From Gigaspora margarita (lineage: Eukaryota; Glomeromycota; Glomeromycetes; Diversisporales; Gigasporaceae): DNA of 64,000 bases. Shown here one piece after another: positions 11,201 to 21,547 of the stretch. Where the stretch lies: positions 156,828 to 220,827 of the forward strand of contig WTPW01000672.1 in assembly GCA_009809945.1 (NCBI GenBank). The letters are read 5' to 3'. Numbering within the stretch: position 1 is the stretch's first letter; each line of letters starts with the position of its first letter. Below the pieces are notes generated by a model that made no database searches, had not been told where the DNA came from, and saw nothing but the letters and a program-made list of their open reading frames with translations. The translations under genes and the position numbers were made by a program.

Positions 11201-14200
11201 TGACAATAAAATGTGTTGTTATTGGTCATTTTTATGAATTAATTTTTATATTTACAAACTAATAGTAAACATAGTAAACAAGTAATATTTAATGGAAAAT
11301 TCTAATTGCAATAAAATGTGTATTACTTTAAAATTATACTTACGCCCTGGTAATTTAACACGTGAATTAACTGAGAACTTCATTGCGACAAATGCGTAAA
11401 TTATTTTATAGTTCCATACTTACGCACTGGTAGTTTAACAAATGTGAATGGACAGATGAGAGTTAAAAAAAGAATTATATTGATGATAGACTCTACACTC
11501 ACTTTCTATTTAACACGTGTGTGAATAAGTAGAAAATTAATATTTAATATTGAAGTCAGTTGACATAAAATAAATAAATTCTATATTTACTCTCTAGTAA
11601 TTCCATGTGAATAGCAGAGAAATATGATTTAATGAAGCATTTTTACTAGCGATGAAATGTATAGGTCGTTTTATAATAAGCTCTACTTACTCACTGGTAG
11701 TTCAATACGCACAATACAGTATAAATGAATATGAATAATATAAACCATTTTATGAATAAACTATATACTTACATCCTGGTAGTTTAGCATAAACGTAAAT
11801 GACAGAAAAGTAATATAATAGATTTCTGTTGATGAATTCACTCACTCACTAGCAGTTAACATATATGAATGAACATTAATGGGAAAATTGTATTAATTAT
11901 AAAACGTGCTGTGACTTCTTAGAATAGATGACCTCTATATATTCATCATATGATAACACAGTATTTGTATAATTGAACTTTGTAACCATCACGGTAGAAT
12001 AATAAACCTTTTTCAAAAGTATTCTTAAAAAAATCTTTGTGTAATATACAATTTTTACAAATAATTTCTATAGGATTATCAACCAATCAAATCGTAAGAT
12101 CAGATGAACGTGATCGAAGAAATAGAGACATGAAACGCTTCTAACTCATAATTTTGCTTATAAAACCACCTTTCGCGTTTTAACAGAAAAATTTCTTGCA
12201 AAATTTTGAGGTAAAGACGGTCATTATTAGGTTACCAGTTTGTTCGGATTTCACGTTACACCTGATCTTATGGGATGTATTATAAAATTCAGTTTAGAAT
12301 ACCAAAAGTTGCATATTACACCATATGTTTTGATATGAAATTTTTTTAGAAAACTGCTGGAAAAGGTAATATCTAACCAAGGGTTTCTATAATGGTTCTA
12401 CCTGTGCATGCTACACTTAAAGGGCTCTTGGGAAATTAGGATGAATTTTTTTAAATTTAATCTCAAGCTCATCCCTGGGGTCACTTATTTTAAAAAGTCT
12501 ATTAATAAATTCTATACATACGCTCTGTAATTTATCATATATGAATGAAAAGTAATATTTAATGACGAATTTTCATAAAATGCTTAGATATCTTGTAATA
12601 AACTCTTACTCTCTAGGAATTTATCACGTAGGTGAATGATACAAAGAGTAGAGAATTTTAATGACGTTAAATTGATAGTTCGTTTTGTGAATAACTCTAG
12701 ACTCACCGTCTAGTTTAAATGAATGAAAAGTAATATTTAAGGAAATCCATCAATTAACACTAAACATATAGATTATTTTATGAACAGACTTTACACTCAC
12801 TGTCTAGTAGCATGTGCGTGAACAAAACCGAGAATTAATATATTTAAAAAATTTTTTGTTTACGACAAAATGCATAGATTATTTTATGAATAGGTTTTAT
12901 ACTCACTGCCTAGTTCAGCGAACAAAAACAAATGTATTTTGAAATTCTGTCAATGACAAAGTATTACTGGCCAAAGTGATAAAATCAGTATATCACACTG
13001 ATTTTATCTAGTGTGAAGATCGTTTTACGAATAAATTCGACAATTACCATCTATTTTAACACGCATGTGAATAAGCGGAGAAGTATATTTCATGGAGGAT
13101 TCTATTAATAATAAATATGTAAAATAAACACTACTCACCGTCTAGTTTAACACGTAGGCAAATGAATATTTAATAGAGAACTCTCATGGTGATAAAATGT
13201 ATAAGATGCTTTTGTGAATATATTCCTACTTACTCCCTGGCAGTATATATATATGAACGAAACAATAAGCAATGCTTGATGGAGTATTCCATTGATGATA
13301 AATGTTGAGGTATCTTAAATCGGGTTTATCATAAACATAGTGCAAATTAAAATGCAAAGAGCTTTAATCAATTTTTTATAGTGATTTTTCTGAAATCACT
13401 ATTTCTTATTGTTATTATAAAAGAGTAATAATGCACTATTTTTTTATTTTCTTTAAGTATTTTGTATTTTCAAATTCTGTAAACAGTATATGCATTATGA
13501 AAAATATATTCAAAAAATAATAACGTTAAATTTTACATTTGATAACATAAAAATTATAATAGTTAGGATTTTAATAGTTACTCATTTTACATATAAGTAT
13601 AAAATTCAAACTATTAAAATTTTTTATACAAGTAAATGTAAAATTTAACGATATTACTTTTGAACATAAAAGTTTACAAAATTCGAAAATACAAGAAAAA
13701 TAAAAAATAGTGCGATATCACTTTTTTATAATAAATAGTGATTTCGGAAAATCCAGAAAAATAACTTTAAAAAATTGATTAGTGATATGTTTGTGATCAA
13801 ACCGATATGAAACACACTAATAAAATGTGTGTGTCCTCTAAAAATGAACTCTATACTTACTCCCTGATAGTTTGACACGCAAATGAATGAACAAAAAAAA
13901 ATAATGTTTAATAGAGAACTCTTACTGGCGATAAATACGTGGAACGTTTATGAATAAACTTTATGCTTACAAACTGGTAGTTTACACGTATATTAACGGA
14001 CAGAGAAAGAATGTTTGATAATCGTTTTATAAATAAGGCCCATACTTACTTCCTGATAGTTTAACATGAATGTGAGAGAATAATTTGATGAAAAGTCCTT
14101 TGACGACAGAACACTTGGATCGTTTATGAATAAGCCCATACTTACTTTCTGATAGTTTAACGCATATATGAATAAACATAATAGTAAAAATTAACGAAGA

Positions 14201-15897
14201 ACACACTCATAATTCGTTGATCATTTTAGAAATAAACTCTACTTTCTATACTCACATTCTAGTTTAACACGTATGGTACATAAATGAACGGAGAAGCAAT
14301 ATTCTATTATCATAAAATGTGATCATTCATATACTTACACGCTGGTAGTTTAACATATATGTGAATAGAAATTATATTACCGATAAAATGCATAAATTAT
14401 TTACGAATAAGTTCTATACTTACAAACTAGTAATTTACCACGAATATAAATGAATAGAAAGGTAATGTTTAATGAAGAATTCTTTTGACCCAAACGTGAG
14501 AATAAACTTTTCGTTTACCGTCTAGTTTATCAGCATGTATGAACAGAGAAATAATATTTAATGAAGGATTCTATTGATAGTATGACAAAATGTGTAGACA
14601 AATCTTTTATGAAAACTCACCGCCTATTAATCTCTTTACGGGCTTCAAATGCCCATACATCCTTCCTGTCTATTTCAAATAATTTATTTAGGTCAGCATA
14701 CGATTTTTCGAATTCATTCAATATAAGATAAATTTCTCCACGATATCTTAGTGCAAATGAATTATTCAATTCATTTTCTAGTAATTTTGTTAAATACTCA
14801 AGCGCCATTCTATACTCGCCCATAACAAAATAAACTTTGCCAAAATATTTTGATGTTAATATATCGTCTTGTTTAGCTTTCATCAATTTTATTAAGTCTA
14901 CAAACACGTCAGTAAGTTGATTATTGCATCGATTCAGAACGTTAACCCATTTATCTTTCAATAACTCATCATCAATATCATCGTCATTCATCGCTATTAA
15001 TAAAATTTATGCCGAAATAAACTATAAGCTTTAAGAAATTTAGACATATGTACCATTTAATGTTAAAATATACCTGAATATTTGAACTTTTGATGTCCAA
15101 AATTTGTCTCTATAGATCCGTTTTGTAGTCTTAGTCCAACACAAGCATAAAGATTATCCTTTAGGCCACGCAATGCAATTCCTTAAAAACATAAAAACAT
15201 AAATATTGTCAATTATGATAAACCCTTGTATTAAATAACAATTACCTAGATGTATGCCGTTTTTTGTAAAAAATGCAGTGTTTTTTCTAAAGTTCAAACA
15301 GCATCCAATCGTATCTCCGGTATTAAACATAGGTCCATATGGCACATTTATTATTGAACTATCATAAAAATCCCCATTATCGTTATAGTATGCCCACGAA
15401 TTGTCTTCACACCCTACAATCACTTTATATGTGAAATACAATCATATTTAATAAACTTGATGACTAATAAGATCTAAAATTACCGGGCATCGTTTTTAAT
15501 TTAGCTGATTCTGTGCAAATTCCAATTGCAATAGTCCTTTTACAAAAATAAATAAATTAATTATAAATTACAAGCATATTGATATTATAGACGAAACAGA
15601 CAGGTATTTAATATTATACCCATTTTCTGATTTATCAATAATGCTAATTTCAAAGTAAAACAATTTGCAGTTTGAAGGAATCGGATAATTCGTACGAATT
15701 ACAACGTCTTTAACATCAGCGTCATGATCTTTTGATTGAAAAAATTATTCCAACAAATTATGATAAATTTACTAGAACAATTGCGAAAAATGCGAAAATA
15801 TTATGTTCTCACCTGTATAATTTACCCTAAGTACATTTGCATCCACATTTAAGAGAGTGGATTTACCACTGACATCCCACGCAGTTGGCAAATTCAT
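5262..15897 (-). CDS. SPRY-TPR-helical linker-zinc ribbon-protein kinase, 78-exon gene model with 70 single-codon exons
   Basis: Proposed single gene on the minus strand. Exons in order: 15813-15897, 15620-15728, 15484-15536, 15246-15413, 15074-15181, 14621-14993, then 70 three-nucleotide exons between 14521 and 6625, then 6176-6548 and 5262-6092. Every junction I checked is GT-AG except one GC-AG (donor 6624). Lengths sum to 2310 nt, giving 769 residues plus stop, and the phase is consistent throughout. Residues about 1-174 are SPRY, 175-298 TPR-like, 299-369 the microexon-coded linker, 376-392 a CxxC...CxxC ribbon, and about 435-700 the kinase. The start is the ATG at 15897, because an in-frame stop lies just upstream and the next exon candidate is out of phase. 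It could instead be two genes, but the kinase exon has an in-frame TGA upstream and no ATG before its first domain, so it needs an upstream exon. Exon boundaries outside the array are confident. The joined model is inference. Confidence 0.6.
8164..8224. repeat. 61-base poly-A run inside an array intron
   Basis: An uninterrupted A tract starts just after the acceptor side of one array unit (AG at 8160-8161). The sequence after it resumes the array consensus (AAAGTAATATTAATG). It looks like an expanded homopolymer or retroposition scar rather than a gene end. The true length is uncertain because homopolymers assemble poorly. Confidence 0.7.
8280..8682. mobile_element. About 400-bp MITE inside an array intron
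   Basis: Inverted termini GTCAACCATT (8280-8289) and AATGGTTGAC (8673-8682). The interior has an inner palindrome (GCCGATGC near 8395 and GCATCGGTCG near 8468) and no coding. Array consensus resumes on both sides, so the element expanded one intron to about 550 bp without touching its splice sites. No clear target duplication is seen. Confidence 0.55.
11911..12503. mobile_element. About 590-bp inverted-repeat insertion inside an array intron
   Basis: The left terminus GTGACTTCTTAGAATAGATG and the right terminus, read on the other strand GACTTTTTAAAATAAGTGAC, are imperfect inverted repeats. Array sequence stops and resumes at these points. The interior is somewhat less A+T-rich than the array and no coding is recognised. 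The exact ends are uncertain by several bases. Confidence 0.5.
12977..13020. repeat. Small hairpin within an array intron
   Basis: GTGATAAAATCAGT is followed at once by its near complement ACTGATTTTATC. It explains why this unit is about 136 bp instead of about 90. Confidence 0.6.
13310..13815. mobile_element. About 500-bp foldback element inside an array intron
   Basis: The two halves (about 13310-13560 and 13565-13815) are imperfect reverse complements. They share blocks such as CGTTAAATTTTACATTT, AAATCACTATTTATTATAAA-like and AATCAATTTTTTA. The array consensus resumes on both sides and both neighbouring splice junctions are intact. No coding is seen. Confidence 0.65.
14621..14993 (-). CDS. 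TPR-like domain exon
   Basis: The exon begins after acceptor TTATTAATAG (phase 1, completing GCG) and encodes MNDDDIDDELL and then helical repeats. The two best are KYFGKVYFVMGEYRMALEYL and FALRYRGEIYLILNEFEKSY, which have the G/Y/A spacing of TPR motifs. TPR modules bind protein partners. The exon ends ...ARKEINR with the last bases AGGCG before GTGAGT, leaving phase 2. Reading through the donor would add one residue and stop at the TGA within GTGAG, so a short terminated SPRY-TPR protein is the alternative to splicing into the array. The AG-GCG-GT context of this exon end has the same shape as the 70 array junctions. Confidence 0.85.
15074..15897 (-). CDS. SPRY domain exons (five exons)
   Basis: Exons 15813-15897, 15620-15728, 15484-15536, 15246-15413 and 15074-15181 join in consistent phase. 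They give a SPRY domain starting MNLPTAWDVSGKST, with LRVNYT, NYPIP, FYFEI, IAIGICTES, MPGCEDNSWAYYNDNG, YGPMFNTGDTIGCCLN, TAFFTKNGIHLG and LYACVGLRLQNG. These are the standard strands of RanBPM-like SPRY domains, which bind protein ligands. Introns are 47-91 bp with GT-AG ends. In relatives SPRY is commonly followed by TPR, as here. An upstream reading frame with a membrane-like segment (16078-16332) does not join in phase and was left out. CCAAT-type boxes (CCAATC on this strand) lie about 310 bp and 1.05 kb upstream of the start. Confidence 0.9.
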
Positions 15898-16534
15898 GCA
15901 GTATTCTTCAAAAATATAAGTATATTACTTCTTGAAGTTATGTAAATTCTATAATTCTTTCTAAACAATTCTCACATTTATTCTATTTAATGCTTCAAAA
16001 TGTCTACACTTTCAATAGCACATTTAAGTTTTCTTTATTTTATTTAATCTGATAAGTTTCTTACTGATTGTAAGTATTTAACTAACATTATTATCGTTAT
16101 TAAGTTTGAAATAGACTATAAATAAATAACACAAAATTGCAAAAATGGTAAGAACGATATTCGATCTGCTACTCACGTATGTACAGAAACTAACACAGGA
16201 GGTCTTCATGGAAGGACATTCATCTGATTGGTTGCAAATCAATTGCTCTTTTTTTAGAGTACTTTTGAGAACGTATCGTTCACAAATAAAAAATAAACCT
16301 TTTTTTACCATTTCACCGTGCAAATTAATCAAAAAGATCGGGAACCAAAAACACTCGATGTTAGCTATTTCTGATAAGAGTTAGAATCCAGATATATCGC
16401 TATATAAAGCTATCGAAAAGAATAACGTTACACGACGTTTGAGTATTTATTTGGACTAAATGCCGGAAAATCAATTAAGCGGGATGATTTTTATAGAAAA
16501 GTTACCCTAAAACTACTGTGAAGCGCAATTTATC

Positions 16535-16970
16535 ATTTCCAGTTGTTTTAACTGGCACCACACATAAACATCAAAAATCAACAGCAGAATACATGAATAG
16601 CAAAATGAGAAATTTGCCGAGTTGGCCGGAACGGCAATGACCACCCGCGAAAGTAGCAATCGTGATGCACCGGGGGTCGTCGTGGGAGCAGCTGCTAGTT
16701 TCCGCTTGCCGCAGCAAGACAGAAATAATAGATTCACTTGCTCATTATCTTGGTAGGTCGCTGGCCGGTTGGTTTCCGCCGTCCTTAGTTCTTAATTATG
16801 CAGTACTCAAGTTCTTTCAGTGCCCGTTACTGTTATTGTTTGCTTTGTGCCAACGATATGTCATTGACATGTGTTATCCACACATGCATTTGACTTTCCC
16901 ACGCTGTTTTAATCCTTCACATGTGCCAGCAGCATAGCGGGCTTTCATTCCGATTGGTTAATTTTTGTAG
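16535..16970 (+). other. GC-rich island with a possible short exon
   Basis: Composition is close to 50% GC, against roughly 20-25% around it. On the plus strand, after AATAG at 16600, one frame reads QNEKFAELAGTAMTTRESSN, then through DAPGVVVGAAASFRLPQQ to SLSW followed by TAG at about 16755. The frame could be an exon (AG before it, GTAGGT at its end) or a 39-codon reading frame from ATG 16637. No domain is recognised. The region ends near an inverted CCAAT box (GATTGGTTA, 16952), so it may equally be the promoter island of the minus-strand gene. Confidence 0.3.
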
Positions 16971-17171
16971 ATCCTTTAGTGAACGAAATAAACTTCAAAA
17001 TATATTGCGAAATATTGCGAAATAGGCCAAATAAAAAAAAATGCAAACCTCTATCTAATTATCCCCCTCCCGGGGTTGCAGAAGGCAATATTTCACATAT
17101 TGTCTTGTAAACGGCAATGTTTTGCAATATTTCACAAAATTTTAAGAGTTTTTTTTAAAAAAAATATACAT

Positions 17172-18051
17172 TGTCACACTTGGAATTCACCTCTTAAAAG
17201 AATTCAAGAGACAAATAGATTATAGTATGAAGACTATATCTATAATGATAAGGCAGGTTAATAATAATGTTAGTGTATGACTTAACAGAGAGGATTTAAC
17301 AAGGCTTTAGTGAAAGAGGCAGCAACACAATTATATATGAAGATATAAGAGATTGATTACTTTACTACAATTAACTAACAATAAGAGACACAATTCTCTT
17401 ATCCAAAATACAAAATTCTACTAAGAATATAAAGTATAGTTTATAGCATATATGAGGATACGTATAAGGACTTTATTATCAGTGGGAATAAACAATACAA
17501 GAGAGAATTCAATTCTAACTAATTGTATTCAAGGGAAAACCAAATCCACTTTGCTATCAAGGCAAAAATAGAGGGTTTATATACAGTCAGACCTCCCTAA
17601 ATGCAAGTTGTTGGGCCGAACTTTGATGGCTTACATTTAGAGAACAACAAGAAAAATTGTATTTATAGAGATTAGAAATATATTTGGGCCACAATTTAAG
17701 GTTGCATTTAGAGAGGTGTTGCATTTAAGAGGGTTGCATTTAGGGAGGTCTGACTGTACATGAATTGTAGGTTACAATCTACACTACTAATAATGAATTT
17801 ATTCTATTCTAAGGACTATTTACTCTAATCTACAATGAAATAGAAAGAAATATAAAGAAATACTATAAAAAGAATATGAATTAAAAAGAAAACATTATGA
17901 GAACAGTAATATTTTTGGAATTCTGGATGTTTATCCTGATCATACTTATGATCATGTATAAAATATCAGAGATTTCATATAATTAGCATTAAATGAATGT
18001 TGATAATGATCATTTTCATATGTCATCATAATGGCATTTTCTAGTGTAACA
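17172..18051. mobile_element. LTR-like insertion (possible solo LTR)
   Basis: Begins TGTCACACT and ends AGTGTAACA, with ACAT directly on both sides (17168-17171 and 18052-18055). Copy B of the host repeat, near 29865-29885, shows the uninterrupted site (AATATACATATTCACATAAT), which supports an insertion with a 4-bp duplication. TG...CA ends fit an LTR; there is no internal coding. The MITE at 17584-17756 is nested inside. Confidence 0.65.
17584..17756. mobile_element. 173-bp Tc1/mariner-like MITE
   Basis: Perfect inverted termini CAGTCAGACCTCCCTAAATG and its complement, flanked by TA on both sides (17582-17583, 17757-17758). Related copies or ends are at 51218-51560 and 23541-24928. No coding. 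Confidence 0.9.
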
Positions 18052-18245
18052 ACATATTTACATAATTATGCTTTTTGCAAATTTTTTAAAATTTTCACAG
18101 GTTTTCATAAGATTTTGCAAGATTTTTGCAAGGTTTCACAATTCAATATAAAATTTTATATTTTTTTATTTATTATTATATTATACATTATATATATTAC
18201 ATTTTCAAATTAAATATATGTTTTTAATCTAGAAAATTACTACAT

Positions 18246-18484
18246 ATCACCAGTGATTAACAATAAAGTGTAATATATAAAATTAATAAAAAGTTTTTTT
18301 GCTAAAATAAAAATTAAAATTTGATTACAATTAGGTTAGGGTAAGAACCGGAATAGGACAGGAGCATAGTTTATACAAAATTTTACCAGAAATTATTTTT
18401 GTTAGAGCCTCAAAGTAATTTCATAGACAAAATTTAAAGATACAAATATATACTGGTGATGATTACCACTGGCAATAAATAGCA
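18246..18484. mobile_element. About 240-bp MITE with GGTTAGGGTAAG core
   Basis: Matches 22562-22802 across its length (AAAATTTGATTA, TTAGAGCCTCAAAG, CAAAATTTAAAGATACAAA). The ends carry TATCACCAGTGATTA-like inverted termini. Partial relatives lie near 51775-51835, 52385-52510 and (reversed) 62200-62380. The telomere-like TTAGGG is only part of this element. Confidence 0.6.
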
Positions 18485-19261
18485 GATTTCTAATCTATAT
18501 TACATATTTTATTATATATTATTATACATTTTTTACAGTATTATTTTTACATTATTACATAATATTTTAAACTACTTTTGCACTTTGTCAGATCAATTCT
18601 ATAAAAAATCTAGTTCTACATACTTATTTTTGCTAAACTTGCAATTAGCTATTATTTTACTTTTTTGTTTTAACTATTATATTCACTTCAGCTATTTCTT
18701 TTGTTTTGGCTATTATCTTCATTTTACTCTTTTTTTTTCTAAATACCTTCTAAAAATAATAAAGAAGTGAAAAATAAACAAAAACATTATTTAGAAGTGT
18801 TGGTGTTCTTGCAAATTGCCAAAGAAATCTAATTTGTTCTTGCAAAGTGACAGAGAAGTTAGAGTTGGTGTTTTGAAAGTTTGTGTTTTTGTAAATTGCT
18901 AGAAAAGTTAGGTTGTTTTCTTGCAAAGTGCTGAAAGAAGTTAGGAATAAAAATAAAATAAATTAAAAATTAAAAAAATAAGTAAAAAAAACAATAAAAA
19001 AATAAAAAACAAAAAATGTAAGCAAATTGAATAAAAAAAATAAATGAAGCTCCAAATCTTCATTTCTCTGAAGTAAGAGTTTGTGTTCTTGTAAATTCAG
19101 AAATTGCTAAAAGCCAGATTAATGTTTTTACAAAGTGCCAAAAAGTCATGTTTGCTTGCAAAATGCTAAAAAATTTTGGGTGGGTTTTCTTGCAAAGTGC
19201 CAGAAAATAAGAGTTGTGTTCACACAAAAGTGCCAGAGTAAAATAAATTAANGCAGAATTT

Positions 19262-19380
19262 TTCTATTACCTAGTGTTCACCTGGGTCACCCAGGTGACC
19301 CACTCGTGGGTGACCCAAGTTGGGATTTTTGTGACAGGTCAGAACACTACTCTAGACCTGCCGCTTGGAGGTGACAACTT
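19262..19380. repeat. GGTGACCC-type GC-rich block
   Basis: A run of CACCTGGGTCACCCAGGTGA, CCCACTCGTGGGTGACCC and similar, ending GGTCAGAACACT. The same motif family and the same GGTCAGAACACT boundary occur at 41908-42135 in front of the LINE. It interrupts copy A of the dispersed repeat. Confidence 0.65.
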
Positions 19381-20430
19381 ACCAACTTCTCTAAGTTGCT
19401 ACACCCCTTTTTATATTTTTTATTTATTATTATACATTATATATTTTAAATTTATTTTAAATTTAGGTTTAGGCCACAGATAAGTATTTAGGTTTACTTA
19501 TATATATGTCTGAGTTTTTATTCTTAGCATTAAATTTAAAAAAAATGAAATTTCTTTCTGTACTGTAAAAAGTTTCTATTAAATTTAATAAAGATAAAAG
19601 CAAGGTCTCATCTTTAATATTTAAAAAAAAAAATTTATTTTAAATTAAATATACATTTTTATTCAATATTACATATTTTATTATATATTATTATACAAAA
19701 AAAAATAAAAAAAAATGACAAAAAAAAATGAACCCAAAAAAAAAATATAAATAAAAAAAATAGTATTTAAAATAATTTTGTACTTTGTCACATATAATCC
19801 TATAAAAACTAGCCTACATGTTTATTTTTGCTCACCCCTAGTTAGCTATTATTTGCTTCTTTGTTTTAACTATTGTTTTGCTTCAGCTATTTCTTTTGTT
19901 TAGGTAGTGTTCTTGTAAAGTATCAAAAAAGTTAGATTGTTTTCTTGTAAAGTGCCGAAAGTTAGATTGGTATTTTTGTAAAATGCTGAATAAAATAAAA
20001 AAAATTAAAAAATAAATAAAAAGAAAAACAAATAAAAAAAAATCAAAAAAAAAATCAAAAAAAAATAAAAAAAATATAAAGCTAATAATCTAATTATAAA
20101 CAAAAGATCTAATCTGATCTTGTAATACAGATTTGTAGATTAATTTTGAACATTATTAAAATATTTTAAAAATATTAGTCCAATGTGCTCTTGAATGACC
20201 CAGATTACAGATCTACTTCTCTAGCTTGGTTTTCTAGTCCTAAAATATTTTAAAATTTACTTTCAAAATATTTTGAAGCCATTTTTGAAATTTCAAAAAT
20301 TTGATATTCAAAATATTTTAAAACATATTGTGAAAGATTTTACTTATTTTGCAGGTTTGCAAGAATTTTGAAAAATTTCACAGATCCACAAGATCTTTTG
20401 AAAGATTTCACTACTATAAATTCATTGATA

Positions 20431-21040
20431 TATACCAAATTGATGAAACCTATAATAAAACTAATGCATTATATTTATACAAGATAAAGCTAATTATTGC
20501 ATTTATAAAAATTGTATTTTAATAACAATAATGATATGAGCTAAAAAAATTATATTTTAGCAAAACAGGCAATATACATATTAGTTGATCAAGATGTCAT
20601 GTAGATTAGATAAATAAATTTTTCACTACAAATTTGAGTGATTGATACTTATATGAAATTTTTTAATTTTTATAGTAAATTGCAATATTAGACCATTTTT
20701 AATTATATTTTCAGAAATGTAAAACTAATCTATAAGAACAAAACTTGTGGTTTAAATTTAGATTCAATCTAAACTAATAAAGCAGTAGCTTTTAAAGTTT
20801 GTATAAAGAAAATTGCTTTTGTATTTTAAGTAAACTTGTAGAAGCAATTGAGATTTCATAAAAAGAAAATGTATTCTGAACAATATAAAATAATTGGCAA
20901 GGTAAATAATTTATTATAATTATGTTTAAAGTAAGATAATAACAAACTTGAAAAGAATCTTGTTCTCAAAGATGCCCATTTGTTTTATAATCTATAGTAT
21001 TAGTATAGTAATAGCAATCTACTACAAAGAATAAAGTTAC
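20431..21040. other. Intergenic A+T-rich sequence, nothing recognised
   Basis: No coding frame of note, no clear repeat structure and no RNA gene seen. Confidence 0.4.
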
Positions 21041-21044
21041 AGTA

Positions 21045-21545
21045 AGGGGCATCCATAAATAACATTATATTTGGGGGGAGGTCTCTCAAAATATAACATT
21101 TTTTTTAATAACTAGGGGGATAACATAATTTTTTATAAAATTTGTCTAAATTTTGATCCAGAGGTCCAAATTGAATGCTTTTGGTACCATTCGAATTGTC
21201 TTGAAAAAGAATTTAAATAGTACCAAAATCATTTGATTTGGATTACTAGATCAAGAGTTATTAACAAAATACTATTAGTTATTTTTTTTTATAAAATTTA
21301 CTAGTTTTTTGTAAATAACTCTTGATCCAGTAATCCAAATAAAATAATTTTGGTATCATTGGATTTAACTCATAGAAACAAATTGAATAGTACCAAAATT
21401 ATCCAGATTAGATTACTGTATCATAATATATTCAAGCTTTTGTAAAATTATATATATAAATATACAGATTTTAAAAAAATTTTTAAATAGTCTAGGAGGG
21501 TCAAGAGCTACTATGTAGGGGTATATAATGTTATTTATAAATAAC
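21045..21545. mobile_element. About 500-bp element with GGGGCATCCATAAATAACAT end
   Basis: Homologous, in the opposite orientation, to 28957-29482. Both have termini of the form GGGGCATCCATAAATAAC and internal GGTACCATTCGA/TCGAATGGTACC palindromes separated by 'atcaagagttatt'. The right end of this copy is degraded. Confidence 0.6.
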
Positions 21546-21547
21546 TC

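Larger units (their letters stand above)
6625..14619 (-). other. Array of 70 intron-like repeat units with 3-nt microexons
   Basis: On the minus strand each unit runs from GTAAGT (or GTGAGT, GTATGT, GTTAGT), through a body usually 62-110 nt, to an end like GTTAAACTACCAG. Three nucleotides then precede the next GT. Low coordinates of the triplets, 5' to 3': 14519, 14424, 14339, 14256, 14146, 14050, 13971, 13861, 13234, 13139, 13048, 12907, 12801, 12707, 12610, 12522, 11846, 11773, 11691, 11591, 11503, 11424, 11344, 11256, 11145, 11075, 10996, 10922, 10831, 10731, 10660, 10578, 10486, 10409, 10304, 10213, 10121, 10044, 9940, 9856, 9758, 9655, 9574, 9489, 9402, 9330, 9248, 9147, 9072, 8971, 8900, 8809, 8716, 8157, 8043, 7941, 7848, 7763, 7684, 7588, 7506, 7435, 7341, 7235, 7132, 7022, 6928, 6829, 6718, 6625. 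Twenty-five different triplets occur, most often ACG, GGC, GGA and AGA. Bodies differ by many substitutions and indels. Confidence 0.9.
16975..20430. repeat. Dispersed repeat, copy A
   Basis: It shares long stretches with copy B (29640-36260). Shared blocks are the TTCAAAATATATTGC arm at its left end, the GCTTTTTGCAAATTTTT block, the region around AAGTGTTGGTGTTCTTGC with TTCTTGCAAAGTGC motifs, and the right part with ATCTTGTAATACAGA and TAGCTTGGTTTTC. The two ends carry inverted ATATTTTGAAA-type repeats, suggesting a large foldback or MULE-like element without genes. It is interrupted by the LTR-like insertion and the 18.2-kb MITE described separately. Confidence 0.65.

Noticed and set aside
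16078..16332. N-terminal transmembrane exon of the SPRY gene
   Set aside because: Its only usable donor (GTTAGT) leaves phase 0, while the next SPRY exon would need phase 1, and a closer ATG gives a standard SPRY start.
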